DNA of 64,000 bases from Balneola sp. (lineage in GTDB: Bacteria > Bacteroidota > Rhodothermia > Balneolales > Balneolaceae). The first letter of the stretch is position 1. The number at the start of each line of letters is the position of its first letter. Position numbers and translations under genes: made by a program. Below are positions 17,375 to 26,007 of this stretch, piece by piece. A model generated the notes under the pieces. The model worked only from the letters and a program-made list of their open reading frames with translations, had not been told where the DNA came from and searched no databases. The DNA lies in contig NZMW01000001.1 of the NCBI GenBank assembly GCA_002694685.1, positions 1 through 64,000 of the forward strand. Reading direction: 5' to 3'.

Positions 17375-18028
17375 TTAAGCAGCAACCGAATCATCAAGAA
17401 TTTCATCTGCAAGGTAAATCACCTTGTTGGCTTTGAGTAGCAAATCCTGAAGTTTTTTACTGACCAGCTGATTGACCTCATTGAGGCTCTTAGGTGAGGT
17501 TAATTCATACTGGAAGTATGAAATTAGGTTAATGGCTGATAGATAGCGCCCATGTTCGTCTCCATCAATTTCAATGTGCCAGCGGGTGATGATGTCATCT
17601 TTGGCAAGAAGATCATTTACTTTCTTACTTATCGATTCCATCCAGCGGCTGGCTTTTTCGATACGATAATTACCGGCTTCTCCGGGTATTTCAGGTTGGC
17701 AGCGTTCAATATCAAACAACCAGCTCATCTCAACATCAATGGTAGGGGTAACCGTAGAATTGGTTAAAGTTTCGATCTTGAGAAAAGGATGACTATCCAT
17801 ACCTTCCAACTCTTTAGCCATAGAAGTTTCTCTGAAACTGTCCCAATCAAAATTTATAGAAAGTGAATCCATGAAGTTAGACGTTTCGTCCAAACCTATG
17901 ATTAATTCTAAACCAGTGGCATGAATCTTATTATCTTCCCACGTGGTGAACTTATTGGCCTTTATTCCCCTTTTCCCCAATTTTGATTCAACAGTATTGA
18001 CAATAGAATTGAATATTGGATAATGCAT
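17375..18028 (-). CDS. Uncharacterised 217-residue protein
   Basis: I do not recognise a family. No signal peptide or membrane segment is visible; the composition is mixed alpha/beta, with segments HATGLELIIGLDETSNFMDSL, IDVEMSWLFDIE and RWHIEIDGDEHGRYLSAINL. The product looks cytosolic and globular. Its start codon is only 26 bp from that of the divergent rqcH-like gene, so promoters must overlap or lie within coding sequence. It is convergent with the hydroxyacyl-CoA dehydrogenase across a palindromic repeat. Confidence 0.7.
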   Translation of the reverse strand: MHYPIFNSIVNTVESKLGKRGIKANKFTTWEDNKIHATGLELIIGLDETSNFMDSLSINFDWDSFRETSMAKELEGMDSHPFLKIETLTNSTVTPTIDVEMSWLFDIERCQPEIPGEAGNYRIEKASRWMESISKKVNDLLAKDDIITRWHIEIDGDEHGRYLSAINLISYFQYELTSPKSLNEVNQLVSKKLQDLLLKANKVIYLADEILDDSVAA

Positions 18029-18054
18029 GAAACCCTTATTTCCCTCTGTATTAA

Positions 18055-19638
18055 ATGAATTACTACGAGTTAATATATCTAAAGCAAGAGCTTAAAAACA
18101 AGTTGATTGCCGGCAGAATTGAGCAGGCGGTGAGTCCGTACAAGAATTTTTTGGAACTTTTTGTGGCCGGAAAGACCGATAAACACCGATTATCGTTCAG
18201 TTCATCTCCTGGGAATATTGCGTTATATCTGGATAGTTACAGAGGCGCAAAAAAAAGCAACACCATTGATTTTTTTGAAAGCATCTACGGTGTAGAAATT
18301 ACTGACGTAACCATACCAGAGACCGACCGGTGGGTATTTATCCATTTTGATAATGGCGCGAAACTTCACTTTCGTTTGTTCAGTAATCGGGCAAATGCCT
18401 TTCTATCAAAAGAAGGTGAAATCACAGAAGTTTTTAAAGAATACGACAAAATTGGAGCAGAGCCACCGAGTCCACAGGAACTAAATGTTTTTAAGATTGA
18501 GGAAGACATCAGCAGAAAAAGCACGAAGAATAAAATCGTAGCAATAAACGCGATGTATCCCCGGCAAAATATCCAAGAGCTCACAGATATTTATGACTTG
18601 GATGATAAAAGCGAGGAAGAACTGAGAGAATTCGTTCGGGAAACCTGTGAACAAATGGCGGAAGAGCCTTTTCCCCGATTATTAGAGAATGGGGAGGTTA
18701 CACTGTTTTCAGAAAAAACCTTGCCTGTCCCAACTGAAAAACGATTTGTTTCAGTAAACGAATTGGTTCTATACAGATATAAAAACTATTCCCGTAGTCA
18801 ACGGTTAAAACAGCGTAAGTCATCACTTCTCAAGAGTCTCAAAAGAAAGATAAAGCGCACGAAATCCGGTCTTCGTAATTTGGATGAGGCAGATAAAGGA
18901 TTGGAGCGGGCTGAAAAATACGAACAATGGGGTCACATCCTTATGGCTAATGCGCATATTGGGAATGTGAATTCAGAAGAAATTGAAGTGGACGATTTAT
19001 ATGGAGAAGGTGAAAAGGTGACCATTCCCCTGGAGCAAGAAATGGACATTGCTGAAAATGCTCAGCGGTATTACAAGAAGTCATCAGGAGCTGAAAAGTC
19101 CTACGAAGAAGCCATGAAGCGCATCCCCATCATGCAAAAAGAAAAGGAAAAGGCGGAGCGGTTATTGGCAGAAGCTGAAGAAATAACGAACCTATGGGAA
19201 TTTAAAGACTGGGAAAGTGAGCATGAGGCAGAGTTAAAGGAATATCGGAATCAGGGTAGCTCGGATGATGAAGATCAGCTGCCTTTTCACACATTGGAAA
19301 TTCAAGGCTACCCTGTATGGATAGGGAAAAATGCGAAAAGCAACGATACCTTAGTTCAAAAAGCACACAAAGAAGATGTATGGATGCATGCCCGTGGGGT
19401 GCCCGGATCTCACTTAGTAATAAGAATGGGGAATGATAAAGGGATGCCCTCAAGACAAGTGCTGTTAGAAGCTGCTTCTTATGCTGCGTTTAACTCGAAG
19501 GCTAAAGGTTCGAATCTGGCTCCGGTTATCATCACCAAAAAGAAATACGTGCGCAAGCCTAAAGGTTCACCTCCGGGCGCAGTGGTTGTGGATAAGGAAG
19601 ATGTTGAAATGGTAACCCCAAAAAAACCGAATACATGA
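18055..19638 (+). CDS. rqcH: NFACT family protein (RqcH/FbpA-like)
   Basis: A 527-residue protein of the NFACT family, which in other bacteria binds 50S subunits carrying stalled nascent chains and adds C-terminal alanine tails. An NFACT-N-like domain (about 1-200) is followed by a long coiled coil (about 240-390, rich in Lys/Glu) and the C-terminal NFACT-R domain. That domain is recognisable from GYPVWIGKNAKSNDTLVQKA, VWMHARGVPGSHLVIR and the KGSPPGAVVV stretch. It is the first gene of a six-gene operon; its stop overlaps the aroK start (ATGA). The RqcH role is family knowledge, not shown here. Confidence 0.8.
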   Translation: MNYYELIYLKQELKNKLIAGRIEQAVSPYKNFLELFVAGKTDKHRLSFSSSPGNIALYLDSYRGAKKSNTIDFFESIYGVEITDVTIPETDRWVFIHFDNGAKLHFRLFSNRANAFLSKEGEITEVFKEYDKIGAEPPSPQELNVFKIEEDISRKSTKNKIVAINAMYPRQNIQELTDIYDLDDKSEEELREFVRETCEQMAEEPFPRLLENGEVTLFSEKTLPVPTEKRFVSVNELVLYRYKNYSRSQRLKQRKSSLLKSLKRKIKRTKSGLRNLDEADKGLERAEKYEQWGHILMANAHIGNVNSEEIEVDDLYGEGEKVTIPLEQEMDIAENAQRYYKKSSGAEKSYEEAMKRIPIMQKEKEKAERLLAEAEEITNLWEFKDWESEHEAELKEYRNQGSSDDEDQLPFHTLEIQGYPVWIGKNAKSNDTLVQKAHKEDVWMHARGVPGSHLVIRMGNDKGMPSRQVLLEAASYAAFNSKAKGSNLAPVIITKKKYVRKPKGSPPGAVVVDKEDVEMVTPKKPNT

Positions 19639-20198
19639 ATTCGTACCGCTTAGAAAGGTTTAAAGACAGTATCTATGTTTGTGGATTTATGGCTTCAGGA
19701 AAAAGCACCGTAGGTAAATCTCTGGCAGATAAATTAGGACGTGAATACCGTGATTTAGACGCTGTTATTGAGGAAAAAGAAGAGCAATCGATAAAAGAGA
19801 TTTTTGAAGAAAAGGGGGAGGAATATTTCAGAGAAAAGGAATGGGAATACCTTCTGGATTTAACCCGGCACTTTAAAGGGGTTGTTTCGCTGGGAGGGGG
19901 AGCTCTGCAAAACCAGCGTATTATTGATCATCTTAAAGTGAGTGGAATACTGCTATATCTGGAAACTCCAATGGAAGTAATTGTGGATCGAGTGCTTGAA
20001 AGTGATGAGCGCCCAATTCTGTTTAATGAGTCCGGAAAAATTAAATCCAGAGAAACTCTCTTTACAGAGCTGAAAACCTTATATTCCGGCAGAAAAACAT
20101 TCTACAAACAGGCTCAAATTACTATAGATACTACCTTGTATTCATCTGTTGATGAAATAACAGAAGCAGCTATTGAAAAAATTACACGGCATGTCTGA
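19635..20198 (+). CDS. aroK: Shikimate kinase
   Basis: A 187-residue P-loop kinase that phosphorylates shikimate at the 3-hydroxyl in chorismate synthesis. The Walker A motif GFMASGKST is at 17-25, the shikimate-binding region DLDAVIE at 40-46, a conserved Arg in EEYFREKEW, and VSLGGGAL at 84-91. It overlaps the upstream rqcH-like gene by four bases and aroB by eight, indicating translational coupling within the aro pair. Confidence 0.93.
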   Translation: MNSYRLERFKDSIYVCGFMASGKSTVGKSLADKLGREYRDLDAVIEEKEEQSIKEIFEEKGEEYFREKEWEYLLDLTRHFKGVVSLGGGALQNQRIIDHLKVSGILLYLETPMEVIVDRVLESDERPILFNESGKIKSRETLFTELKTLYSGRKTFYKQAQITIDTTLYSSVDEITEAAIEKITRHV

Positions 20199-21282
20199 AT
20201 CTATATCCGTTCAAACATCCACACAAAATAAGTACGAACTGCACTTTGGCTATGACCTTTCTGCAGAGCTGGAATCCTATATCCGGCAATTTGGCTCATC
20301 TAAAGCTTTCTTGATGGTTGATGCTTTTGTGTTGGAGCACCATAGAACTCATTTTGAAAGGGCATTAAAAAAGCATTTTTCAGAATTACACGTATTTGAA
20401 GTTCCTCGTGGCGAGCAAGCCAAAAATATCGAAGTTTATAAACAAGCTTTGGATTTTGTATTGAACGAGGGCGTGGAGCGAGGAACTCCTCTATTTGCGA
20501 TTGGCGGAGGGGTAACCGGTGATTTGTCCGGTTTTGTAGCTGCAACGGTACTTAGAGGCATACCTTTAGTCCATGTTCCTTCAACTTTGCTGGCCATGGT
20601 CGATAGCTCGATTGGCGGGAAAACAGGTATAAATCATACTACCGGCAAAAACCTAATTGGGAGCTTTTACCAACCCAAAGCGGTTTTTATGGACGTTAAG
20701 TATCTGGAAACTTTAGCCTACAAAGAATGGGTGAATGGACTCAGCGAAGTACTTAAATATGGAATGATTCACAGCCCGGAAATTCTTGACGAAGTAAAAA
20801 CCTTGTTGGATGAGGATAATTTCACAAATGGAAAATCTTGGCTGCCTCTTATCCAAAAAAGTGCACAGATAAAAGTGGATGTTGTTTCAGAAGATGTGCT
20901 GGAAGCCGGAAGACGAGCTTTTTTGAACTTCGGGCATACTTTTGCTCATGTGATTGAAAGAGAAGGAGCCTATAAGCAATACTCCCATGGTGAAGCTGTT
21001 TATGCAGGAATGATAGCTGCGGTTCATGCTTCGAATTCTTTGGGAGCTTCTATTGAGTTGTCCAATTTATTGCAGTTTAAAGCGTTGTATAAATTGTCTC
21101 TGGATAAAATATCATCATCACCGGCAGAACTTGTTGAATGGATGAAAACAGATAAGAAAGTAAAGGACGAACAAATTCGACTGGTTTTATTAAAGGAAAT
21201 GGCTTCTCCCTATGTATATAACGTTTCTGAGACGGAATTTGTTAAACTTGCCTGGCATCATACTCTAAATATTTTTCAATAG
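20191..21282 (+). CDS. aroB: 3-dehydroquinate synthase
   Basis: A 363-residue NAD- and metal-dependent enzyme converting DAHP to 3-dehydroquinate, the second shikimate-pathway step. Signatures include GGGVTGDLSGFVAATVLRGI, HVPSTLLAMVDSSIGGKTGIN, SEVLKYGMIHSPE and metal-binding histidines in LNFGHTFAHVIE and YSHGEAVYAGM. ATG 20191 was chosen because it begins the conserved fold; an upstream in-frame codon at 20173 would overlap aroK more. Its stop shares one base with the GTG start of the tamB-like gene. Confidence 0.94.
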   Translation: MSESISVQTSTQNKYELHFGYDLSAELESYIRQFGSSKAFLMVDAFVLEHHRTHFERALKKHFSELHVFEVPRGEQAKNIEVYKQALDFVLNEGVERGTPLFAIGGGVTGDLSGFVAATVLRGIPLVHVPSTLLAMVDSSIGGKTGINHTTGKNLIGSFYQPKAVFMDVKYLETLAYKEWVNGLSEVLKYGMIHSPEILDEVKTLLDEDNFTNGKSWLPLIQKSAQIKVDVVSEDVLEAGRRAFLNFGHTFAHVIEREGAYKQYSHGEAVYAGMIAAVHASNSLGASIELSNLLQFKALYKLSLDKISSSPAELVEWMKTDKKVKDEQIRLVLLKEMASPYVYNVSETEFVKLAWHHTLNIFQ

Positions 21283-24200
21283 TGGCTTACATCCGTTGGT
21301 TACATAAATCCTGGAATGTGTTCTGGACCTTTATCGGGGTTCTTGTGCTTACCGTGGCTTTGGTAATTGGTGCGGGATTTGGGCTGATGCAGCTTCAGCC
21401 TGTTAAGAATCAAATAGCCGATCAGCTTGAAAATCGGTTCAGTAAAAATTTCCAGGGAGTTCTAAGTATTGGTAAGCTGGAAGGACTCGTTCCCTTACAG
21501 GTAGACTTGAATCAGGTGAAAATATATCCGGATTCATCAGAGTTTGAGCCTGTTTTAGAAACAGCTTCCATTACAGCAAGTTTAGATTTTTGGTCATTAC
21601 TGCAGAATAGGGTAGTTATAAATTCATTAAGCGTAAAAAGCCCGAAAGGTGTTATTGATCCGGATAGTGATTTCTCCTTGGAACAAGCTTTCAATCCAAA
21701 GCAGTCTGCTATAACAAAAGACCAGGAGCTGATCTCTGAAGGATCAAGCAGTAGATTTCAGATTATTGTACCTGCTGTGCTTATTGAAGATGGAAATTTC
21801 ACCTTCCGAAACGCTTTAAGTACTGAGAATAGATTTTCATCGGGCGACAGCCTGCAGTTTCAGAATGTTCATATGGACTTATTCTTTGAGTTCACCGAAG
21901 ACCAGCGTTTTGTGGATGTAAATAAATTCGAGTTTGGAATCCCTGAATTGAGTATCCCAAAGGTGGAATTATTTGGGCAGATTTATAATGATTCCCGCTT
22001 TCTGGAATTGAATGCTTTAAACGTTAAAGTCGGGAATTCCAATATCCGTTTTAGCGGAGAAGCTGATGGGGTGAATCTGCTGGCCGGAAATGCTCTGGAA
22101 CAGCTAACGGAATCTAAACTGACCTTTCTGATTGATCGGTTTTCAGCAGAGAAAGAGGATTTGTCTAAATTTGTACCAGATGCTCCTGAGTTTCCAGCTA
22201 CATTAAGAGGCACAATAAGAGGAGAAGGAAGTCTTGATTCCTTGTATTTTCCCGCCGCTGAAATCAGCATTGGAGAGAGCTTTGCTAACTTGAATGGGTA
22301 TGTGAAGAATCTTCAAAATCCGTCTGACATTTTCTATGACATTAATCTGGATGCCTTAATATTTGGGCAGGAAGAGCTCGCCATTTTTGGAGAATATCTA
22401 TCCCCTGAACAGCTTTTAGCTGTAGCCGAAACCAGAATAGAAGGTCAAATATCAGGAAGTAAATCTCAGGCAACGACTAATTTGACCGCCCGTCATTCTC
22501 AACGAGGTGAAATTCGGACAGAGGGAAGTATAGACTGGGAATCTCAGATTGCCGTCGATTATAACTTCAACACAGACTCTTTAGATCTTGGGAATTTATT
22601 CGATCCTCGAGTGCAGTCCACTAATCTTACGCTAACAGGAGAGTTCAAAAGCTCTTCCCTTGATTTGAAGAACAGCGTTGGTGGGCTTGTGATAAAATCA
22701 CAGCAAGGCGTACTTGATAGCCGCAACTTTGATAGAGTTTCCATATTGGCAAATTGGAATGATGGCATTATAGAACCTGATATCAGGGCAGAGGTGAATG
22801 GTTCTTTGATTACTACAAATGGCAGGGTTGATCTAAAGTCTTCGCTACCAAGCTACTCGCTTCAGGGAAGTGCGGGTAATATATACTTGAACGACCTGAT
22901 CCGGGATGGAAGGATGGAAGAAGTGTATGCTGATGTAGAGTATGACTTTAATGTTAAAGGGAAAGAATGGAATGAGTTGTTTGGTCAGGTAAGTCTGGAT
23001 ATTACCAGAGCAGTTGCCGGAGATGATACATTGGGTCGCCATCAAATATATGTTGATTTCAATGAGCCGGAAGCACAAAACCGAATTTTACGGCTTACCT
23101 CAACTGCTTTTGATGCAACCATAGAAGGCGACTTTGAACCTGCTAGCTTGGTTACATTAGGTAAACAATGGAGCTCGTACTTCACACAAAGAGTGAAAGA
23201 AGAATATCTTTTTGAAGAAACAGATGTGATTTCAGATTCCATTCGGATTACTGAGAATCAAAATGTATCTGTAACGGCAAGGCTCAAAAATCTGGGTATC
23301 ATAAATGCCTACTATCCTGCATTTCCGATGGTCACAACTTCAGCCAGAATTAACTCTACTGTAAATGTTAATTCTCAGCGGCTGCTTTTTAATGCAACCC
23401 TGATTGATTCCAAAACCGAAATGAAGAATCTGGAAGCTGATTCACTTATGCTTCAACTGACGGGTGGGTTTAGGAAAGAAGCTAAGCTCAAAGAATTTTC
23501 AGGCCTCCAGTTTCAAGCGAATGCATCAAACTTAGACTATGGATATCTAATAGGGAAACAGGTAAGCATTTCTGCAAACGTGAATCAGGACTCTGTTGAT
23601 ATTCAAAGCAACATCCGCCAGATAGCAGATGAAGCGTCTTTTGTTTTTAATGCCGGCGGGCACATTAGCGACAATGCATTGAGCCTCTTTATTAAGAATT
23701 TTGAGCTTGGAGCAGATACCTATCGCTGGGTGAACCGGGGGACACCTATGGTTGAATATCAGGCAGATGAGAGTCTAGTGCTAAGAAATTTTGTGTTCGA
23801 AAGTGACTCCCAGTTCGTTGGGATTGACGGTACCTTCAGTAACCTTCCTGAGGATTCAGTTAATTACAATATCAGCGAGGTGAGGCTTGATCGACTTTCT
23901 GACCTGATTGCTGGTCGCCTTAGCTTTGGCGGTGTATTGAACGGTGATTTTACCACCCGAACACTAACAACCGTTCCAACTATTCAGGGTGATGTAGATG
24001 TGGAAGCTTTTGACCTGGACGGGACTCTTTTCGGTGATGTAAACATTTCGAGTAAATATAATCAGCAGCTAGATCGCTTCGATACCAATATTTCTGTGAG
24101 TACAGATTCAGCAAAATATCCGTCTTACTATGCAAATAGCGACAGGCAAGGACAGGAATTTGATATCAACGGATATGTGCTCGCTCCTGTAGAAGGTGAT

Positions 24201-25997
24201 TTCCCTGACGCAGATACGCTGTACCAGTTTGATGTAGATTTCAAGAATATTGACCTCTGGATTCTACCATACATCGGGCCTAAAGTTTTTGCTGAAGGTG
24301 CCGGACTTGCACAGGGAACGGGTAAAATCTGGGGGAATCTGGAAACTTATGATTTTGAATCCAGCTTTGATGTTGGTACTGAGGATGCAGCTTACTTACG
24401 TCCGAATTTTCTGGATACTTACTACTATGCTCAGGGCAACCTCACTTTCACAAGAAATGCCGGGTTCACTTTTAATGACATTTATTTGATTGATCCTTCC
24501 GGTGGTAATGCTATACTCGGCGGCTTTTATGATACCAATGATTTTGGCCCAACCGATAGCATGCGAATCAGTTTAGAAATGGATGAGTTCCAGTTTCTGA
24601 ATAGCTCATTTGATCCCACTGTCGCCTTTTTCGGTAAAGCCTATGGCTCAAGTACGGTTACAATTTCAGGGACAAACTTAAACCCGGTATTGCGGACGGA
24701 ACAACCGATTGTTATTTCTGATTTCTCGGAAATATCCATCCCTTTATTAGAAGAAACAGAGTTTAATGAGGATAGCCGCTTCATCAGATTTGTTGATTCC
24801 TTTGATGTAAGTGATCTCACAAATAATTCTTCCTCGGCAAATGAACGTAACAGAATAAACGGTGCACCAAATCAAACAGAGGAAGAGCTTACTTTTGCAG
24901 AACGCTTTACACTGGATTTACAATTTGTAGCAAATAACCCGATGACTGTTCGGCTTATTTTTGATCCTGTAACCGGTGACATTGTAACAGCAGACGGGAC
25001 CGGCCGCATTCGTATTCTGCTTGATGATGAGCAGGTTTCTATGTTTGGTAGATTTGATATAACGGGTGGTCGATATCAGTTTGTGAGTGGGGATATTTTT
25101 ACCCGCCGCTTTGAACTGGAGCCAGGTGGTAGTATTACTTGGGAAGGCGATCCCGCAAATGCACGCCTGAATTTAAATGCCATTTATGGTGCTCGTCCAG
25201 ATATCAACACCTTAAGTAATACTGGTGCAAGAGACCCTGAAAACGCCCAGCGCGTACCTGTTGAGCTTGTTTTGAATATTGGTGGAACAATTACAAGTAT
25301 CGAGAATAATTTCTTTTTCCGGTTGCCTAATACTTTTGAGTCACAGCAAAGTTCAACTCTGTCAACTCAATTAGCATCGATTAACCGAGACGAAAGTCTG
25401 AAGCTGATTCAGGCCACTAATTTCATGTTAATGGGTGATTTTATACCAGTTTCCTCAGCAGGACAAACACAGAATAATTTGTTTGGAGAAAATTTGTCAG
25501 GTAGTGCTGCGGTACTAAATCCATTGCTTTCGAGTCAGGTTATTAACCCATTGTTATCAAATCAGGTGAATTCGTTATTGAACAGTGATTTGAGTAGTTT
25601 AGATGTAGATTTTAACCTAAATACTTATAACCAAGTAGATCTTGGAGTAGCCCTTCGGCTTTATAATGACAAATTAATTCTACGCCGTGAAGGACAAATT
25701 ACTGGCAGGCAATCTAATATTGGTGATTTAGGTGCTACTTATCAGATAAACCGTACCTTTGCTGTTACTGCATTTCACCGACAAGACCTGACTTTTGGAA
25801 CCCTGAGTAGTACCGACCAATCACAACAGTCTCAAGATATAAATGGGGTAGGGGTTGAGGCCAAAGTAAGTTTTAACACATGGGATGAATTTTTTAAACG
25901 ATTACTCTCACCGTTCAGAAAACTATTTGGCTCAGATAAGAAAGAACAAAATCAAGAAGACATAACAGAAAATAGATTGGGAGAAGATCCCACTTAA
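21282..25997 (+). CDS. TamB-like (DUF490) outer-membrane assembly / lipid transport protein
   Basis: A 1571-residue, very long beta-rich protein with one N-terminal transmembrane helix (about 12-36) and a C-terminal TamB/DUF490 domain. That domain is recognisable from GTGRIRILLDDEQVSMFGRFDITGG then YQFVSGDIFTRRFELEPGGS (about 1235-1290) and the terminal DLGVALRLYNDKLILRREG. TamB-like proteins span the periplasm and are linked to outer-membrane protein assembly or phospholipid transport. The start is GTG, overlapping the aroB stop. It lies upstream of a protein with a C-terminal beta-barrel, but no adjacent tamA is seen. Confidence 0.88.
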   Translation: MAYIRWLHKSWNVFWTFIGVLVLTVALVIGAGFGLMQLQPVKNQIADQLENRFSKNFQGVLSIGKLEGLVPLQVDLNQVKIYPDSSEFEPVLETASITASLDFWSLLQNRVVINSLSVKSPKGVIDPDSDFSLEQAFNPKQSAITKDQELISEGSSSRFQIIVPAVLIEDGNFTFRNALSTENRFSSGDSLQFQNVHMDLFFEFTEDQRFVDVNKFEFGIPELSIPKVELFGQIYNDSRFLELNALNVKVGNSNIRFSGEADGVNLLAGNALEQLTESKLTFLIDRFSAEKEDLSKFVPDAPEFPATLRGTIRGEGSLDSLYFPAAEISIGESFANLNGYVKNLQNPSDIFYDINLDALIFGQEELAIFGEYLSPEQLLAVAETRIEGQISGSKSQATTNLTARHSQRGEIRTEGSIDWESQIAVDYNFNTDSLDLGNLFDPRVQSTNLTLTGEFKSSSLDLKNSVGGLVIKSQQGVLDSRNFDRVSILANWNDGIIEPDIRAEVNGSLITTNGRVDLKSSLPSYSLQGSAGNIYLNDLIRDGRMEEVYADVEYDFNVKGKEWNELFGQVSLDITRAVAGDDTLGRHQIYVDFNEPEAQNRILRLTSTAFDATIEGDFEPASLVTLGKQWSSYFTQRVKEEYLFEETDVISDSIRITENQNVSVTARLKNLGIINAYYPAFPMVTTSARINSTVNVNSQRLLFNATLIDSKTEMKNLEADSLMLQLTGGFRKEAKLKEFSGLQFQANASNLDYGYLIGKQVSISANVNQDSVDIQSNIRQIADEASFVFNAGGHISDNALSLFIKNFELGADTYRWVNRGTPMVEYQADESLVLRNFVFESDSQFVGIDGTFSNLPEDSVNYNISEVRLDRLSDLIAGRLSFGGVLNGDFTTRTLTTVPTIQGDVDVEAFDLDGTLFGDVNISSKYNQQLDRFDTNISVSTDSAKYPSYYANSDRQGQEFDINGYVLAPVEGDFPDADTLYQFDVDFKNIDLWILPYIGPKVFAEGAGLAQGTGKIWGNLETYDFESSFDVGTEDAAYLRPNFLDTYYYAQGNLTFTRNAGFTFNDIYLIDPSGGNAILGGFYDTNDFGPTDSMRISLEMDEFQFLNSSFDPTVAFFGKAYGSSTVTISGTNLNPVLRTEQPIVISDFSEISIPLLEETEFNEDSRFIRFVDSFDVSDLTNNSSSANERNRINGAPNQTEEELTFAERFTLDLQFVANNPMTVRLIFDPVTGDIVTADGTGRIRILLDDEQVSMFGRFDITGGRYQFVSGDIFTRRFELEPGGSITWEGDPANARLNLNAIYGARPDINTLSNTGARDPENAQRVPVELVLNIGGTITSIENNFFFRLPNTFESQQSSTLSTQLASINRDESLKLIQATNFMLMGDFIPVSSAGQTQNNLFGENLSGSAAVLNPLLSSQVINPLLSNQVNSLLNSDLSSLDVDFNLNTYNQVDLGVALRLYNDKLILRREGQITGRQSNIGDLGATYQINRTFAVTAFHRQDLTFGTLSSTDQSQQSQDINGVGVEAKVSFNTWDEFFKRLLSPFRKLFGSDKKEQNQEDITENRLGEDPT

Positions 25998-26007
25998 AAA
26001 AATTTGA

